A stretch of 64,000 nt of DNA from an uncultured Bacteroidales bacterium (lineage in GTDB: Bacteria; Bacteroidota; Bacteroidia; Bacteroidales; Bacteroidaceae): positions 25,689-89,688 of the forward strand of contig CACYHW010000008.1 in the NCBI GenBank assembly GCA_902774335.1, in the 5' to 3' direction. Of the stretch, positions 1-8,794 are shown one piece after another; positions within the stretch are counted from its first letter, which is position 1; each line of letters opens with the position of its first letter. A model generated the notes under the pieces. That model saw only the letters and a list, made by a program, of their open reading frames with translations. It was not told the DNA's origin and did not search any database. The position numbers were made by a program, and so were the translations under genes.

Positions 1-2
1 CC

Positions 3-38
3 GTTCTGACAGGTCTCATCAAGAGAATCAGAGGCTGA
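3..38 (+). CDS. possible 3' end of an upstream gene
   Basis: One frame stays open from the window edge to a TGA at 36-38 and reads VLTGLIKRIRG before the stop. The next gene starts 3 nt later, a spacing typical of an operon. Too little is visible to name a product. The open frame could also be chance. Confidence 0.3.
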   Translation, partial: VLTGLIKRIRG

Positions 39-41
39 TCC

Positions 42-1712
42 ATGGATAAGGCCGTCATATACCAGATCTTTACCCGCCTGTGCTGCAACAGCGGGCAGAA
101 TGTGCCTGGCGGCGATATCCTTACCAACGGTTCAGGTAAACTGAACAGCTATACTCCCGTCGTACTTGACAACATCAAGTCGATGGGAGTTACTCATATA
201 TGGTTCACAGGCCTGATAGCCCACGCATCGTGCACCGATTACAGTAAGTACGGTATACCCGTATCGGCCCCCGAGACCGTCAAGGGACGTGCCGGATCAC
301 CCTACGCCATACGTGACTATTACGACATTGACCCTGATCTGGCCGAGTCCGTTCCGGACCGCTTGAAGGAGTTCCAGGCCCTGGTGGACAGGGTGCATGC
401 CGCCGGCATGAAATTCATCATGGATTTTGTGCCCAATCATGTGGCCCGCCAGTACCACTCCATCATGAAACCCAGAGGTGTCAGGGACCTTGGTCAGGGC
501 GACGATGTGAACATGCATTTTTCGGCCGCCAACAACTTCTACTACATGCCCGGACAGCAGCTGGGCGGACAAGTTGACTGGGGCGGCTACAAGGAGTTTC
601 CGGCCAGAGCCACAGGCAATGACCAGTTTACAGCAACTCCTTCATACTCAGACTGGTATGAGACAGTCAAACTCAACTATGGAGTTGACTACACAGGCGG
701 CGGACAGCACTGTTTCACGCCCATTCCAAGCACCTGGAAAAAGATGCTCCGCATACTGCTCTACTGGGCAGCCAAGGGCGTGGACGCATTCCGTTGCGAC
801 ATGGCCGAGATGGTGCCGGTGGACTTCTGGCACTGGGCTGTTCCTCAGGTCAGGAAGGAGCACAGAGGCATTGAGTTCATAGCCGAGATATACAACCCCG
901 GATCATACGGATCATACATTGAGTACGGAGGCTTTGACTACATCTACGATAAGGTAGGTCTCTACGATACGTTGCGCGCTATCGTGGAGTCGCGTGAATC
1001 GGCCACGGCAATTACACGCTGCTGGCAGCAGACGGGACAGAACGGACCTCACATGCTGCACTTCATGGAAAACCACGACGAGCAGCGTCTGGCATCCAGA
1101 TTCTTCGGTGGAAACGCCATAAAAGGACGTCCTGCCATGATTGTATCGGCCCTGATGGACTGCTGTCCTGTAATGGTTTATGCAGGCCAGGAGGTTGGCG
1201 AAACGGGAATGGATCAGGAGGGATTCAGCGGACTTGACGGCCGCACCACCATATTTGACTATTGGGCTCCCGATACCCTGACCCGTCTCTACGACAACGG
1301 CAAATGGGACGATACCCTGCTCACACAGGACGAGCGTGAACTGCGCAGCTTCTACTCCACTCTGCTGCGTATCTGCAATCAGGAAAAGAGCATAAGCGCC
1401 GGCAAGTTCTTTGATCTGATGTACGTCAATCCCGTATCGGCCGGCTTCAACCCCCACCGCCAGTATGCGTTCCTGCGCTCCGACGGCAATGAGGCTGTCC
1501 TGGTGGTGACCAACTTCACCGACCAGCCGCTGGATACGGCAGTCAACATCCCACAGCACGCATTTGAGTACATGGGCCTTAAGGAGAATGAGCACGTAAC
1601 CCTGCAGGAACTCCTGTCAGGACACACATTCCGTTCGTGCATCCTGCCCGACTCTCCTGTCCGTCTGCGCGTTCCCGCCCAGTCAGGAGTTGTGCTCAAG
1701 TGGAAAATCTGA
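42..1712 (+). CDS. GH13 alpha-amylase family protein, cytoplasmic
   Basis: Glycoside hydrolase family 13 protein of 556 residues, expected to act on alpha-glucans or maltooligosaccharides. Conserved region I is DFVPNHV (residues 128-134). The nucleophile is Asp253 in DAFRCDMAEM, the acid/base is Glu282 in FIAEIYN, and the transition-state Asp346 lies in ENHDEQR, so the catalytic set is complete. There is a TIM barrel followed by a C-terminal beta domain (from about 460). No signal peptide is visible, so a cytoplasmic location is inferred. It runs convergently into the GH5 gene with no intergenic base and no terminator between them. The exact specificity (alpha-amylase, neopullulanase or other) cannot be read from sequence alone. 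Confidence 0.9.
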   Translation: MDKAVIYQIFTRLCCNSGQNVPGGDILTNGSGKLNSYTPVVLDNIKSMGVTHIWFTGLIAHASCTDYSKYGIPVSAPETVKGRAGSPYAIRDYYDIDPDLAESVPDRLKEFQALVDRVHAAGMKFIMDFVPNHVARQYHSIMKPRGVRDLGQGDDVNMHFSAANNFYYMPGQQLGGQVDWGGYKEFPARATGNDQFTATPSYSDWYETVKLNYGVDYTGGGQHCFTPIPSTWKKMLRILLYWAAKGVDAFRCDMAEMVPVDFWHWAVPQVRKEHRGIEFIAEIYNPGSYGSYIEYGGFDYIYDKVGLYDTLRAIVESRESATAITRCWQQTGQNGPHMLHFMENHDEQRLASRFFGGNAIKGRPAMIVSALMDCCPVMVYAGQEVGETGMDQEGFSGLDGRTTIFDYWAPDTLTRLYDNGKWDDTLLTQDERELRSFYSTLLRICNQEKSISAGKFFDLMYVNPVSAGFNPHRQYAFLRSDGNEAVLVVTNFTDQPLDTAVNIPQHAFEYMGLKENEHVTLQELLSGHTFRSCILPDSPVRLRVPAQSGVVLKWKI

Positions 1713-3023
1713 TTATCTTACAAGGTATTTCCGGCCGTTGCGGATAACAATATTACCGTTAAGCCAGTATTCCGAATCATATGTGACACCGGCGTTCACG
1801 GGGGCCACGCCCACATATCCGTCATTGCCGTAATAGCCCTTGATTATCTCGTCCTTAAGGTCCTCAAGCGTCCATTTGGGAACACTGCGGTCCTGTCCGT
1901 CCGACAGCTTCATCCAGAACAGTGTGGCTATATTCTTGCGTTTGGCAGTCGACACAAAGTATTTGCAGTACTTCTTGAAATTCTCGTATCTGGTATTGTC
2001 GGTATAATCATCTTCGTTGAGTGTTCCCCACTCTCCTATTACCACAGGGACCTTCTTGGTGACAAAACGGGTATTCAGATCCGACATCAGGCCCGACGCC
2101 TCATTCTTGGAATTATTGAGATTGGTCATTCCCAAGATATAGCTGTGTATCTGCAGAATGATATGTCCGCTCAGCGTATCGGTAGGTATCACCATCTTGG
2201 TGAACGGATCCGTACTGTGACCGGTTCCACGGCAGTTGCTGGCCGCATAATTGGTCACAATAAGGTTACGTGATATATTGTTGCCTCCGGTTGCACGGAC
2301 CGCATCGACGAATGTCTGAGCATAGCCGTTAACGGCGGCATAGGCCGATGACGACAGACTCGCGTTGTATTCGCCGTCTGCCTTTGCCGATGCATATACC
2401 CATGATCCCAGCGTGTCGAGCATCTCGTTATACCCCTCGAACAGCAGATGTTCATCGTAATCCTTGAACTCATTGGCTATTTGGGTCCATAGATCATAGA
2501 ACCTGTCCTTATTGGCGTTGTATGAATCACGGTCGGCTACCACCCAGGCCACATCGGTGTCACCTGTGTCGTGATGGACATTCAGAATGCAGTACATACC
2601 CTGCGATATCACGTAATCCACCACCTCATGTACACGTTCCATCCAGGCTTCATCCACCTTACTGCCAAAGGGATAACGCTTTTTGTCCCAGATAAGTCCG
2701 TCGGTTCTGATACCACCCATGTGAGGATACCAGGTAACAGGGACGCGGATGGCATTGAATCCGGCCTCCTTGAACATCTTGATGAGTTTGAGGGTTGCAA
2801 CGGGCTGTCCCCATGCCGTCTCATATTTGGAAGGTGTCCTGTCGGTGTAGTACTCAATCCACATATTCTCTGTGGAACCGGAGTGGGAATCAAGGGTGTT
2901 TCCAAGGTTCCAGCCCACTTTCATGTTCTTGACGGCATCGGCCGCTTTCTCAAATTCAACATCCTGAGCCTTGAGTATCAGTACTGCGCAGGCAAGGCAT
3001 ATGAGTAGAATAATCCTTTTCAT
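1713..3023 (-). CDS. secreted GH5 endoglucanase-type glycoside hydrolase
   Basis: Family 5 glycoside hydrolase of 436 residues. An N-terminal signal peptide ends near LILKAQ (residue 20). GWNLGNTLDS (37-46) and the AIRVPVTW strand are typical of GH5, particularly the subfamily 4 type of endo-beta-glucanase or xyloglucanase. The acid/base is Glu200 in FEGYNEML and the nucleophile is Glu331 in VIGEWGT; His150/His151 lie in the LNVHHD motif. A short C-terminal tail ending NGRKYLVR resembles tails on other Prevotella secreted enzymes (inference). Likely substrates are beta-glucans or xyloglucan; the product is secreted. Confidence 0.88.
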   Translation of the reverse strand: MKRIILLICLACAVLILKAQDVEFEKAADAVKNMKVGWNLGNTLDSHSGSTENMWIEYYTDRTPSKYETAWGQPVATLKLIKMFKEAGFNAIRVPVTWYPHMGGIRTDGLIWDKKRYPFGSKVDEAWMERVHEVVDYVISQGMYCILNVHHDTGDTDVAWVVADRDSYNANKDRFYDLWTQIANEFKDYDEHLLFEGYNEMLDTLGSWVYASAKADGEYNASLSSSAYAAVNGYAQTFVDAVRATGGNNISRNLIVTNYAASNCRGTGHSTDPFTKMVIPTDTLSGHIILQIHSYILGMTNLNNSKNEASGLMSDLNTRFVTKKVPVVIGEWGTLNEDDYTDNTRYENFKKYCKYFVSTAKRKNIATLFWMKLSDGQDRSVPKWTLEDLKDEIIKGYYGNDGYVGVAPVNAGVTYDSEYWLNGNIVIRNGRKYLVR

Positions 3024-3095
3024 AACAAACCTTTATTTGCCGTAAAAGTATAATAAATGTATCAGATGGACAATCTACCCAAGACCGATTATATG

Positions 3096-3103
3096 TATAT
3101 TTG
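3096..3103 (+). promoter_or_regulatory. -7 box (TATATTTG) for pfkA
   Basis: Exact match to the Bacteroidetes TAnnTTTG element, about 32 nt before the chosen pfkA ATG at 3135. It supports that start over the upstream in-frame ATG at 3057, which lies before the box. Confidence 0.6.
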
Positions 3104-3134
3104 CGTTTATAAAATACAAAATAAGTGTAATATT

Positions 3135-4106
3135 ATGGAAATCAAGACTATAGGCGTTCTTACATCCGGAGGCGACGCTCCCGGAATGAACGCATGCATC
3201 AGAGCCGTAACCAGAGCCGCCATTTATCAGCACTGGAAGGTATACGGCATATACCGTGGATGGGAAGGACTTATCAATGACGAGGTCCGTGAACTGACAA
3301 CCGAGAGCGTCAGCAATACCATACAGCGAGGCGGCACCATTCTCAAGACCGCACGCAGCGAGGAGTTCCGTAAGCCCGAAGGCCGCAAAAAGGCCCATGA
3401 GACTCTTGTCAAGTACGGAATAGACGCGCTTATAGTAATAGGCGGCAACGGCTCACTTTCAGGTGCGCTGGAGCTGGCCAAGGAGTATGATTTCCCTGTC
3501 ATCGGACTGCCGGGCACCATCGACAACGACCTGTACGGCACCGACTCCACCATAGGTTATGACACTGCACTCAACACCATCGTGCAGTGCGTGGACAAGA
3601 TACGTGACACCGCCACATCTCATGACCGCATCTTCTTTGTCGAGGTTATGGGACGTGATGCCGGTTTCCTGACTCAGAACAGCGCCATTGCAGCCGGTGC
3701 CGAGGCAGCCATCATCCCCGAGGACTGCACCGACATTGATCAGCTGGCCACATTCATCGGCCGCGGCATCCGCAAGAGCAAGAACAGCAGTATTGTTCTG
3801 GTGTCCGAGAAGGACGGCGGCGCCATGCACTATGCCGACCGCGTACGCAAGGAGTATCCTCAGTACGATGTACGTGTATCAATCCTGGGTCATCTGCAGC
3901 GCGGAGGCACTCCTACCGCTTATGACCGCATCCTTTCAAGCCGTCTGGGCGTTGCTGCCATCGAGGCTCTGAACGAGGGACAGCGGAACATTATGGTGGG
4001 CATCAAGAACGATCAGATTGTGTACGTTCCTATTGCCCGCGCCATCAAGTGGGACAAACCCATTGACAAGGAGCTGATCCACGTTCTGGGAGTACTTTCA
4101 ATTTGA
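3135..4106 (+). CDS. pfkA: 6-phosphofructokinase (ATP-dependent)
   Basis: Phosphorylates fructose 6-phosphate to fructose 1,6-bisphosphate in glycolysis; cytoplasmic. The 323-residue length fits bacterial PfkA. GGDAPGMN near the N-terminus binds [12 protein letters not shown] follows, the catalytic Asp lies in TIDND, and MGRDAGFLT and LGHLQRGG complete the sugar-phosphate site. The frame extends 26 codons upstream, but those residues are non-homologous in character and precede the promoter box, so [10 protein letters not shown] is taken as the start. The stop codon TGA (4104-4106) directly joins the heptamer repeat that follows. Confidence 0.95.
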   Translation: MEIKTIGVLTSGGDAPGMNACIRAVTRAAIYQHWKVYGIYRGWEGLINDEVRELTTESVSNTIQRGGTILKTARSEEFRKPEGRKKAHETLVKYGIDALIVIGGNGSLSGALELAKEYDFPVIGLPGTIDNDLYGTDSTIGYDTALNTIVQCVDKIRDTATSHDRIFFVEVMGRDAGFLTQNSAIAAGAEAAIIPEDCTDIDQLATFIGRGIRKSKNSSIVLVSEKDGGAMHYADRVRKEYPQYDVRVSILGHLQRGGTPTAYDRILSSRLGVAAIEALNEGQRNIMVGIKNDQIVYVPIARAIKWDKPIDKELIHVLGVLSI

Positions 4107-4131
4107 ATTGAGAATTGAGAATTGAGAATTG
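4106..4131. repeat. AATTGAG heptamer repeat, left arm of composite module
   Basis: Tandem AATTGAG units directly after pfkA. With the complementary arm at 4200-4231 it brackets the terminator at 4164-4199. The spacer begins ATACGCTG, as it does at 47979, and then has CCTGCGT and GCGACATAAAAAAG. Confidence 0.9.
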
Positions 4132-4163
4132 ATACGCTGTACCTGCGTTAATTACCGCGACAT

Positions 4164-4199
4164 AAAAAAGCCTTGCGAAGATTTCGCAAGGCTTTTTTT
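4164..4199. terminator. bidirectional terminator between pfkA and carB
   Basis: Hairpin GCCTTGCGAA/TTCGCAAGGC flanked by runs of A and T, so it can act for both convergent genes. It lies inside the heptamer repeat module. Confidence 0.85.
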
Positions 4200-4231
4200 A
4201 ATTCTCAATTCTCAATTCTAAATTTTCAATT
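4200..4231. repeat. AATTCTC heptamer repeat, right arm
   Basis: Inverted counterpart of the arm at 4106-4131. It reaches the TAA stop codon of carB (4231-4233 on the minus strand). Confidence 0.9.
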
Positions 4232-7200
4232 TACTTGAAGCTGTCCCAACTCTTGATAGGAATATCATCAATATCAACAGTGCAGAAAGCATTGATGAAC
4301 GAACTGGCCAGACGAGCGTTGGTAATCAGCGGAATGTTCAGGTCAATGGCTGCACGGCGGATCTTGTATCCGTTGGTGAGCTCGTGCTGGGTAAGATCCT
4401 TGGGGATGTTAACCACCATGTCAATCTGCTTGTTGTGGAGCATCTCCAGAGCCTGTGGCTGTTGTCCCTCCTCGCTGGGCCAGTATACGCGGGTATTCTT
4501 GATACCGTTCTCCTCCAGGTACTTTGAAGTACCGCCGGTAGCGTACAGGTTGAAGCCCTTTGAAACAAGCATCTTGGCGGCATCCAGCATTGCGGCTTTC
4601 TGCTTTGCGGTACCTGTTGACAGAAGGATGTTCTTCTTGGGGATGCGGTAGCCTACTGAGAGCATTGACTCCAGGATGGCGTAACGCTGGTCATCACCCA
4701 GGCAGCCTACCTCACCGGTCGAAGCCATATCGACACCGAGTACGGGGTCGGCCTTCTGCAAACGGTTGAACGAGAACTGTGAAGCCTTGATACCTACGTA
4801 GTCGATATCGAACAGGCTCTTCTCGGGTGCCTCGACAGGAATGCCAAGCATGATCTTGGTTGCTATCTCGATAAGGTTGATCTTGAGCACCTTGCTTACG
4901 AACGGGAACGAACGTGAAGCGCGCAGGTTACACTCAATTACCTTGATATCGTTCTCACGTGCCAGATACTGGATGTTGAAAGGTCCGCTGATGTGGAGTT
5001 CCTTGGCAATCTGACGGCTGATGCGCTTGATACGCTTTACAGTCTCAACATAGAGCTTCTGGGGCGGGAACTGGATGGTAGCGTCACCGGAGTGTACGCC
5101 GGCAAACTCAATGTGCTCGCTGATAGCGTAGGCAATGATCTCACCGTCCTTGGCAACGGCATCCATCTCAACCTCCTTGGCATTCTCGATAAAGCGGCTT
5201 ACTACAACCGGGTGCTCCTTTGATACCTCGGCAGCCAGCTGCAGGAAACGCTCCAGCTCCTCCTGGTTGCTGCAGACGTTCATGGCAGCACCTGAAAGAA
5301 CGTATGAGGGACGTACCAGTACGGGGAATCCAACCTTCTCGATGAACTTGCCAATCTCCTTCATAGAGGTAAGCTCGCTCCACTCAGGCTGGTCAACGCC
5401 GATGCGGTCAAGCATTGCAGAGAACTTCTCGCGGTCCTCGGCATTATCGATGTCCTTGGCGCTTGTACCCAGGATAGGCACATTCATTGCATCAAGCTTC
5501 ATGGCCAGGTTGTTAGGAATCTGTCCGCCGGTTGATACAATCACACCGTAAGGATTCTCCAGCTCTATGATATCCATGACGCGCTCAAATGAGAGCTCAT
5601 CAAAGAACAGACGGTCTGTTACATCGTAGTCGGTACTTACTGTCTCAGGGTTGCAGTTGATTACGATGTTGCGGTAGCCCTCCTTGCGGACGGTGTTCAG
5701 AGCCTGAACGCCGCACCAGTCAAACTCAACTGATGAACCGATTCGGTATGCGCCTGAGCCGATAACGATGATTGACTTCTTGTCATCAAAGAAAGGTATA
5801 TCGTGAGCGCAGCCGTTATATGTCATGTACAGGTAGTTCTCCTGAGCCTGATACTCACCGCCCAGTGTATCGATCTGCTTAACGAAAGGAACAATGCCCA
5901 GGCTCTTACGCTTGTTGCGTACAGCCAGCAGACCGGCCTGTGCGCCAAGACTCTTCTCGGCACCTATGGCACGTGAAATCTGGAAGTCTGAGAAACCAAT
6001 CTTCTTGGCCTTGCGCAGCAGATCCTCGCTCAGAGCATCTACGCCCTTAACCTTATGCAGTTCCTTTGATACATCGTGAATACCCTTCAAGCGGTTCAGG
6101 AACCACTTGTCAATCTTGGTAAGCTCCCAGATGCGGTCAACGGTGTAACCCTCGCTGAAGGCCTGGCTGATAGCGAACAGACGCTTATCGGTAGGCTCCT
6201 TGAGTGCCTTGTCCAGGTCGGCAAACTTGATGCTCTTGTTCTCAACGAATCCGTGCATGCCCTGACCGATCATACGGATACCCTTCTGGATAACCTCCTC
6301 AAAGCTGCGGCCGATAGACATAACCTCACCTACAGACTTCATTGACGAGCCGATCTCGCGGTCAACGCCGTGGAACTTGCTCAAATCCCAACGGGGAATC
6401 TTGCAGACTACATAGTCAACAGAGGGCTCAAAGAAATCGGTTGTGGTCTTGGTGATGGAGTTCTTAAGCTCGAACAGGTTGTAACCCAGACCCAGCTTGC
6501 AGGCAACGAATGCCAGAGGATAACCGGTAGCCTTTGATGCCAGGGCCGATGAGCGGCTCAGACGGGCGTTAACCTCGATGACGCGGTACTCCTCGCTCTG
6601 GGGGTCGAATGCGAACTGGATGTTGCACTCACCTACTATACCGATATGACGTGCTATGCGGATGGTCAGCTCCTCAAGCTTATGAACCTCATGATTTGTC
6701 AGAGTCTGTGTAGGAGCAACCACGATACTCTCACCGGTGTGGATACCCAGCGGGTCAAAGTTCTCCATTGAGCAGACGATGATTGAGTTACCGCTCTTGT
6801 CGTTCACGCACTCGAACTCAATCTCCTTCCAGCCCTTGAGGCTCTTCTCAACCAGGATCTGCGGTGAGAATGAGAATGACTTCTCGGCCAGTTTGTTCAG
6901 CTCCTCCTCATTGTCGCAGAAACCTGAACCCAGACCGCCCAGAGCGTATGCAGAACGGATGATAACCGGGTAACCCAGCTCACGTGCAGCTGCGCGTGCA
7001 TCGTCCATGGTCTCTACGGCGTGGCTCTTGATGGTCTGTACGCCTATCTCATCCAGACGCTTGATAAAGAGGTCGCGGTCCTCGGTGTCCATGATGGCCT
7101 TAACCTGGGTACCCAGAACCTTTACCTTATATTTATCCAGAACACCGTTCTGCTCCAGGGCGACACCGCAGTTCAGAGCGGTCTGGCCACCGAATGCGAG

Positions 7201-7458
7201 CAGGATTGCATCGGGACGCTCCTTGGCAATCACCTTCTCAACAAAGAACGGGGTTACAGGGTAGAAATAAACTCTGTCAGCTACACCCTCGCTGGTCTGT
7301 ACTGTAGCGATGTTAGGGTTAATGAGGATGGTCTCGATGTTCTCCTCCTTAAGGGCCTTAAGGGCCTGTGAGCCTGAGTAATCGAATTCGCCGGCCTCAC
7401 CTATCTTGAGTGCGCCTGATCCCAGGAGCAGCACTTTCTTGTATTTCTTCAATGCCAT
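4231..7458 (-). CDS. carB: carbamoyl-phosphate synthase large subunit
   Basis: The 1075-residue synthetase makes carbamoyl phosphate from bicarbonate, ammonia and two ATP, for pyrimidine and arginine synthesis. Two homologous ATP-grasp halves are visible, starting near residues 5 and 560 (GSGALKIGEAGEFDYSGSQ and IGSGAYRIGSSVEFDWCGVQ), followed by a C-terminal MGS-type allosteric domain (from about 935). The N-terminal half reads more like the animal CAD/CPS1 family than E. coli CarB, for example INPNIATVQTSEGVAD. It lies 12 nt downstream of carA in the same operon. The partner CarA lacks the usual glutaminase cysteine, so free ammonia may be the nitrogen donor (inference). Confidence 0.95.
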   Translation of the reverse strand: MALKKYKKVLLLGSGALKIGEAGEFDYSGSQALKALKEENIETILINPNIATVQTSEGVADRVYFYPVTPFFVEKVIAKERPDAILLAFGGQTALNCGVALEQNGVLDKYKVKVLGTQVKAIMDTEDRDLFIKRLDEIGVQTIKSHAVETMDDARAAARELGYPVIIRSAYALGGLGSGFCDNEEELNKLAEKSFSFSPQILVEKSLKGWKEIEFECVNDKSGNSIIVCSMENFDPLGIHTGESIVVAPTQTLTNHEVHKLEELTIRIARHIGIVGECNIQFAFDPQSEEYRVIEVNARLSRSSALASKATGYPLAFVACKLGLGYNLFELKNSITKTTTDFFEPSVDYVVCKIPRWDLSKFHGVDREIGSSMKSVGEVMSIGRSFEEVIQKGIRMIGQGMHGFVENKSIKFADLDKALKEPTDKRLFAISQAFSEGYTVDRIWELTKIDKWFLNRLKGIHDVSKELHKVKGVDALSEDLLRKAKKIGFSDFQISRAIGAEKSLGAQAGLLAVRNKRKSLGIVPFVKQIDTLGGEYQAQENYLYMTYNGCAHDIPFFDDKKSIIVIGSGAYRIGSSVEFDWCGVQALNTVRKEGYRNIVINCNPETVSTDYDVTDRLFFDELSFERVMDIIELENPYGVIVSTGGQIPNNLAMKLDAMNVPILGTSAKDIDNAEDREKFSAMLDRIGVDQPEWSELTSMKEIGKFIEKVGFPVLVRPSYVLSGAAMNVCSNQEELERFLQLAAEVSKEHPVVVSRFIENAKEVEMDAVAKDGEIIAYAISEHIEFAGVHSGDATIQFPPQKLYVETVKRIKRISRQIAKELHISGPFNIQYLARENDIKVIECNLRASRSFPFVSKVLKINLIEIATKIMLGIPVEAPEKSLFDIDYVGIKASQFSFNRLQKADPVLGVDMASTGEVGCLGDDQRYAILESMLSVGYRIPKKNILLSTGTAKQKAAMLDAAKMLVSKGFNLYATGGTSKYLEENGIKNTRVYWPSEEGQQPQALEMLHNKQIDMVVNIPKDLTQHELTNGYKIRRAAIDLNIPLITNARLASSFINAFCTVDIDDIPIKSWDSFK

Positions 7459-7470
7459 AGTAGCGGGGTG

Positions 7471-8532
7471 TTAGAGTTTTGAAACAAAATCATCGTAAAT
7501 AAACTTGGCGTCAGTGTTCACCTGATCGCTCTCTGAGTGGAACATCACGCCTACCCAGGGCTTGCGTGTGTTGTAGATGCCCTCAACAGAACCGTCGTTC
7601 AGGTTCTTGAGGTATACCTTCCACTGACCAACCACTGAATCCTCGCGGATAGCGTAGTTGTGGTTCTGTGTGGTTATGTAGCAGCGCTCGGTACCTGCCA
7701 GTATTACCGGCTGGTTCTGACTGTGGTGGCCGAACTTGAGCTTGTATGTATCCATACCGCCGGCAAGACCCAGCAGCAGGCATCCCATACCGATACCCAG
7801 GATAGGAGTATCGTTCTTGGCCATGAATTTCTGGAGCTTGGTAACAACCTCACTGCAGTAGCTGGGGTTACCCGGACCGTCCGATATTACCAGACCGTCC
7901 ATCTCCATCTTGCTGTAGTCGTAGTTCCAGGGAACGCGTACCACCTCAAGATCCTCGTTGATGAGGCAGCGTACCACTCCGGCCTTAACGCCGCAGTCTA
8001 CCAGTACCACCTTCTTTGAAGCACCCTCGTTATATGTAACAGGTTTCTCGACCGATACCTCCGGAAGCATGTTGGTATATGCATACTCGGCAGGCTTGGT
8101 CTTACCGTCAAACACGATCTTGGCGGTCATGCTGCCATGGTTGCGGATGTGCTTGGTAAGCTCACGGGTATCAACACCCATCACACCAACAATCTTTTCG
8201 CGCTTCATCCACTCTGCGAGTGACTCCTTAGCGTTCCAGTGGCTGTAAAAGTCGCTCACCTCGCTTACTATCAGTGCACGTGCCTGAGCCTGTGAGCTCT
8301 CGGCGTTAGTGGGCAGTCCATACTCATCGGGAGTCATGGGCTGGATTCCGTAGTTACCAATGACCGGATAGGTCATTACAATGAGCTGTCCGCGTGAAGC
8401 AGGCTCGGTAAGAAGCTCAGGATAACCTGCCATTGCGGTGTTGAATACCAACTCACCGCTTACAGGATGTTCATAGCCGAATGATTCGCCCTTGAAACAG
8501 GTACCGTCGGCCAAAATCAATGATACTGTCAT
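7471..8532 (-). CDS. carA: carbamoyl-phosphate synthase small subunit, glutaminase Cys replaced
   Basis: 353-residue small subunit with the CPSase N-terminal domain (LADGTCFKGESFGY onward) and a class I glutamine amidotransferase domain. The amidotransferase elbow, normally GICLGHQ, reads GIGMGCL, so the nucleophile Cys is Gly248. TYKLKFGH and the final FHSES (the His and Glu positions of the triad) are present. Animal CPS1 has a comparable Cys-to-Ser change and uses ammonia; the same is inferred here. The Cys two residues later (Cys250) is not at the elbow position. First gene of carAB; a promoter box and a leader hairpin lie upstream. Confidence 0.9.
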   Translation of the reverse strand: MTVSLILADGTCFKGESFGYEHPVSGELVFNTAMAGYPELLTEPASRGQLIVMTYPVIGNYGIQPMTPDEYGLPTNAESSQAQARALIVSEVSDFYSHWNAKESLAEWMKREKIVGVMGVDTRELTKHIRNHGSMTAKIVFDGKTKPAEYAYTNMLPEVSVEKPVTYNEGASKKVVLVDCGVKAGVVRCLINEDLEVVRVPWNYDYSKMEMDGLVISDGPGNPSYCSEVVTKLQKFMAKNDTPILGIGMGCLLLGLAGGMDTYKLKFGHHSQNQPVILAGTERCYITTQNHNYAIREDSVVGQWKVYLKNLNDGSVEGIYNTRKPWVGVMFHSESDQVNTDAKFIYDDFVSKL

Positions 8533-8579
8533 TCTCTCTCTTTATTGTGTTAAACTCTTTTCAATCACAGAGTAAAAAA

Positions 8580-8610
8580 AAGGAGAAACTGTAAACAACA
8601 ATTCCTCCTT
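8580..8610 (-). terminator. hairpin plus U-tract in the carA leader (attenuator candidate)
   Basis: Read on the minus strand, the stem AAGGAGGAA/TTTCTCCTT (one G-T wobble) is followed by a run of T at 8574-8581. It sits between the proposed carA promoter (8702-8709) and the carA start (8532), so it could end transcription early. It could instead end read-through from the GH43 gene, whose stop is at 8795. Confidence 0.55.
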
Positions 8611-8697
8611 CTAAAAAATATTTCTCTTGGAAACATTATCCCCACCGGTCTGCTTATGCTTTGGCGAGCAACTTATATTTCCTCTTTTTCTTAACAT
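8611..8697 (-). CDS. possible 28-residue leader peptide of carAB
   Basis: Short frame starting 4 nt after the -7 box and ending in TAG immediately before the attenuator-like stem. It begins MLRKRGNI and is rich in Arg and Lys. Its position suits translation-coupled attenuation, possibly sensing arginine, an end product of carbamoyl phosphate. A frame of this length can arise by chance, and no ribosome binding site is possible in such a short leader. Confidence 0.3.
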   Translation of the reverse strand: MLRKRGNISCSPKHKQTGGDNVSKRNIF

Positions 8698-8701
8698 GCT
8701 G

Positions 8702-8709
8702 CAAAGGTA
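8702..8709 (-). promoter_or_regulatory. -7 box (TACCTTTG) for carAB
   Basis: Matches TAnnTTTG on the minus strand. A TTG lies 19 nt upstream at the position of the -33 element. It implies an mRNA leader of about 165 nt before carA. Confidence 0.6.
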
Positions 8710-8794
8710 CAGCTTTTCCTTCAAACCTCAACACACAAATGAATAAGTTTTCAACAAAAGAAGAATAAATAAACATAATAAGCCCTCTATCCTG

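Noticed and set aside
3057-3134. N-terminal extension of pfkA from the ATG at 3057
   Set aside because: The residues are unlike PfkA and the -7 box lies inside the stretch.
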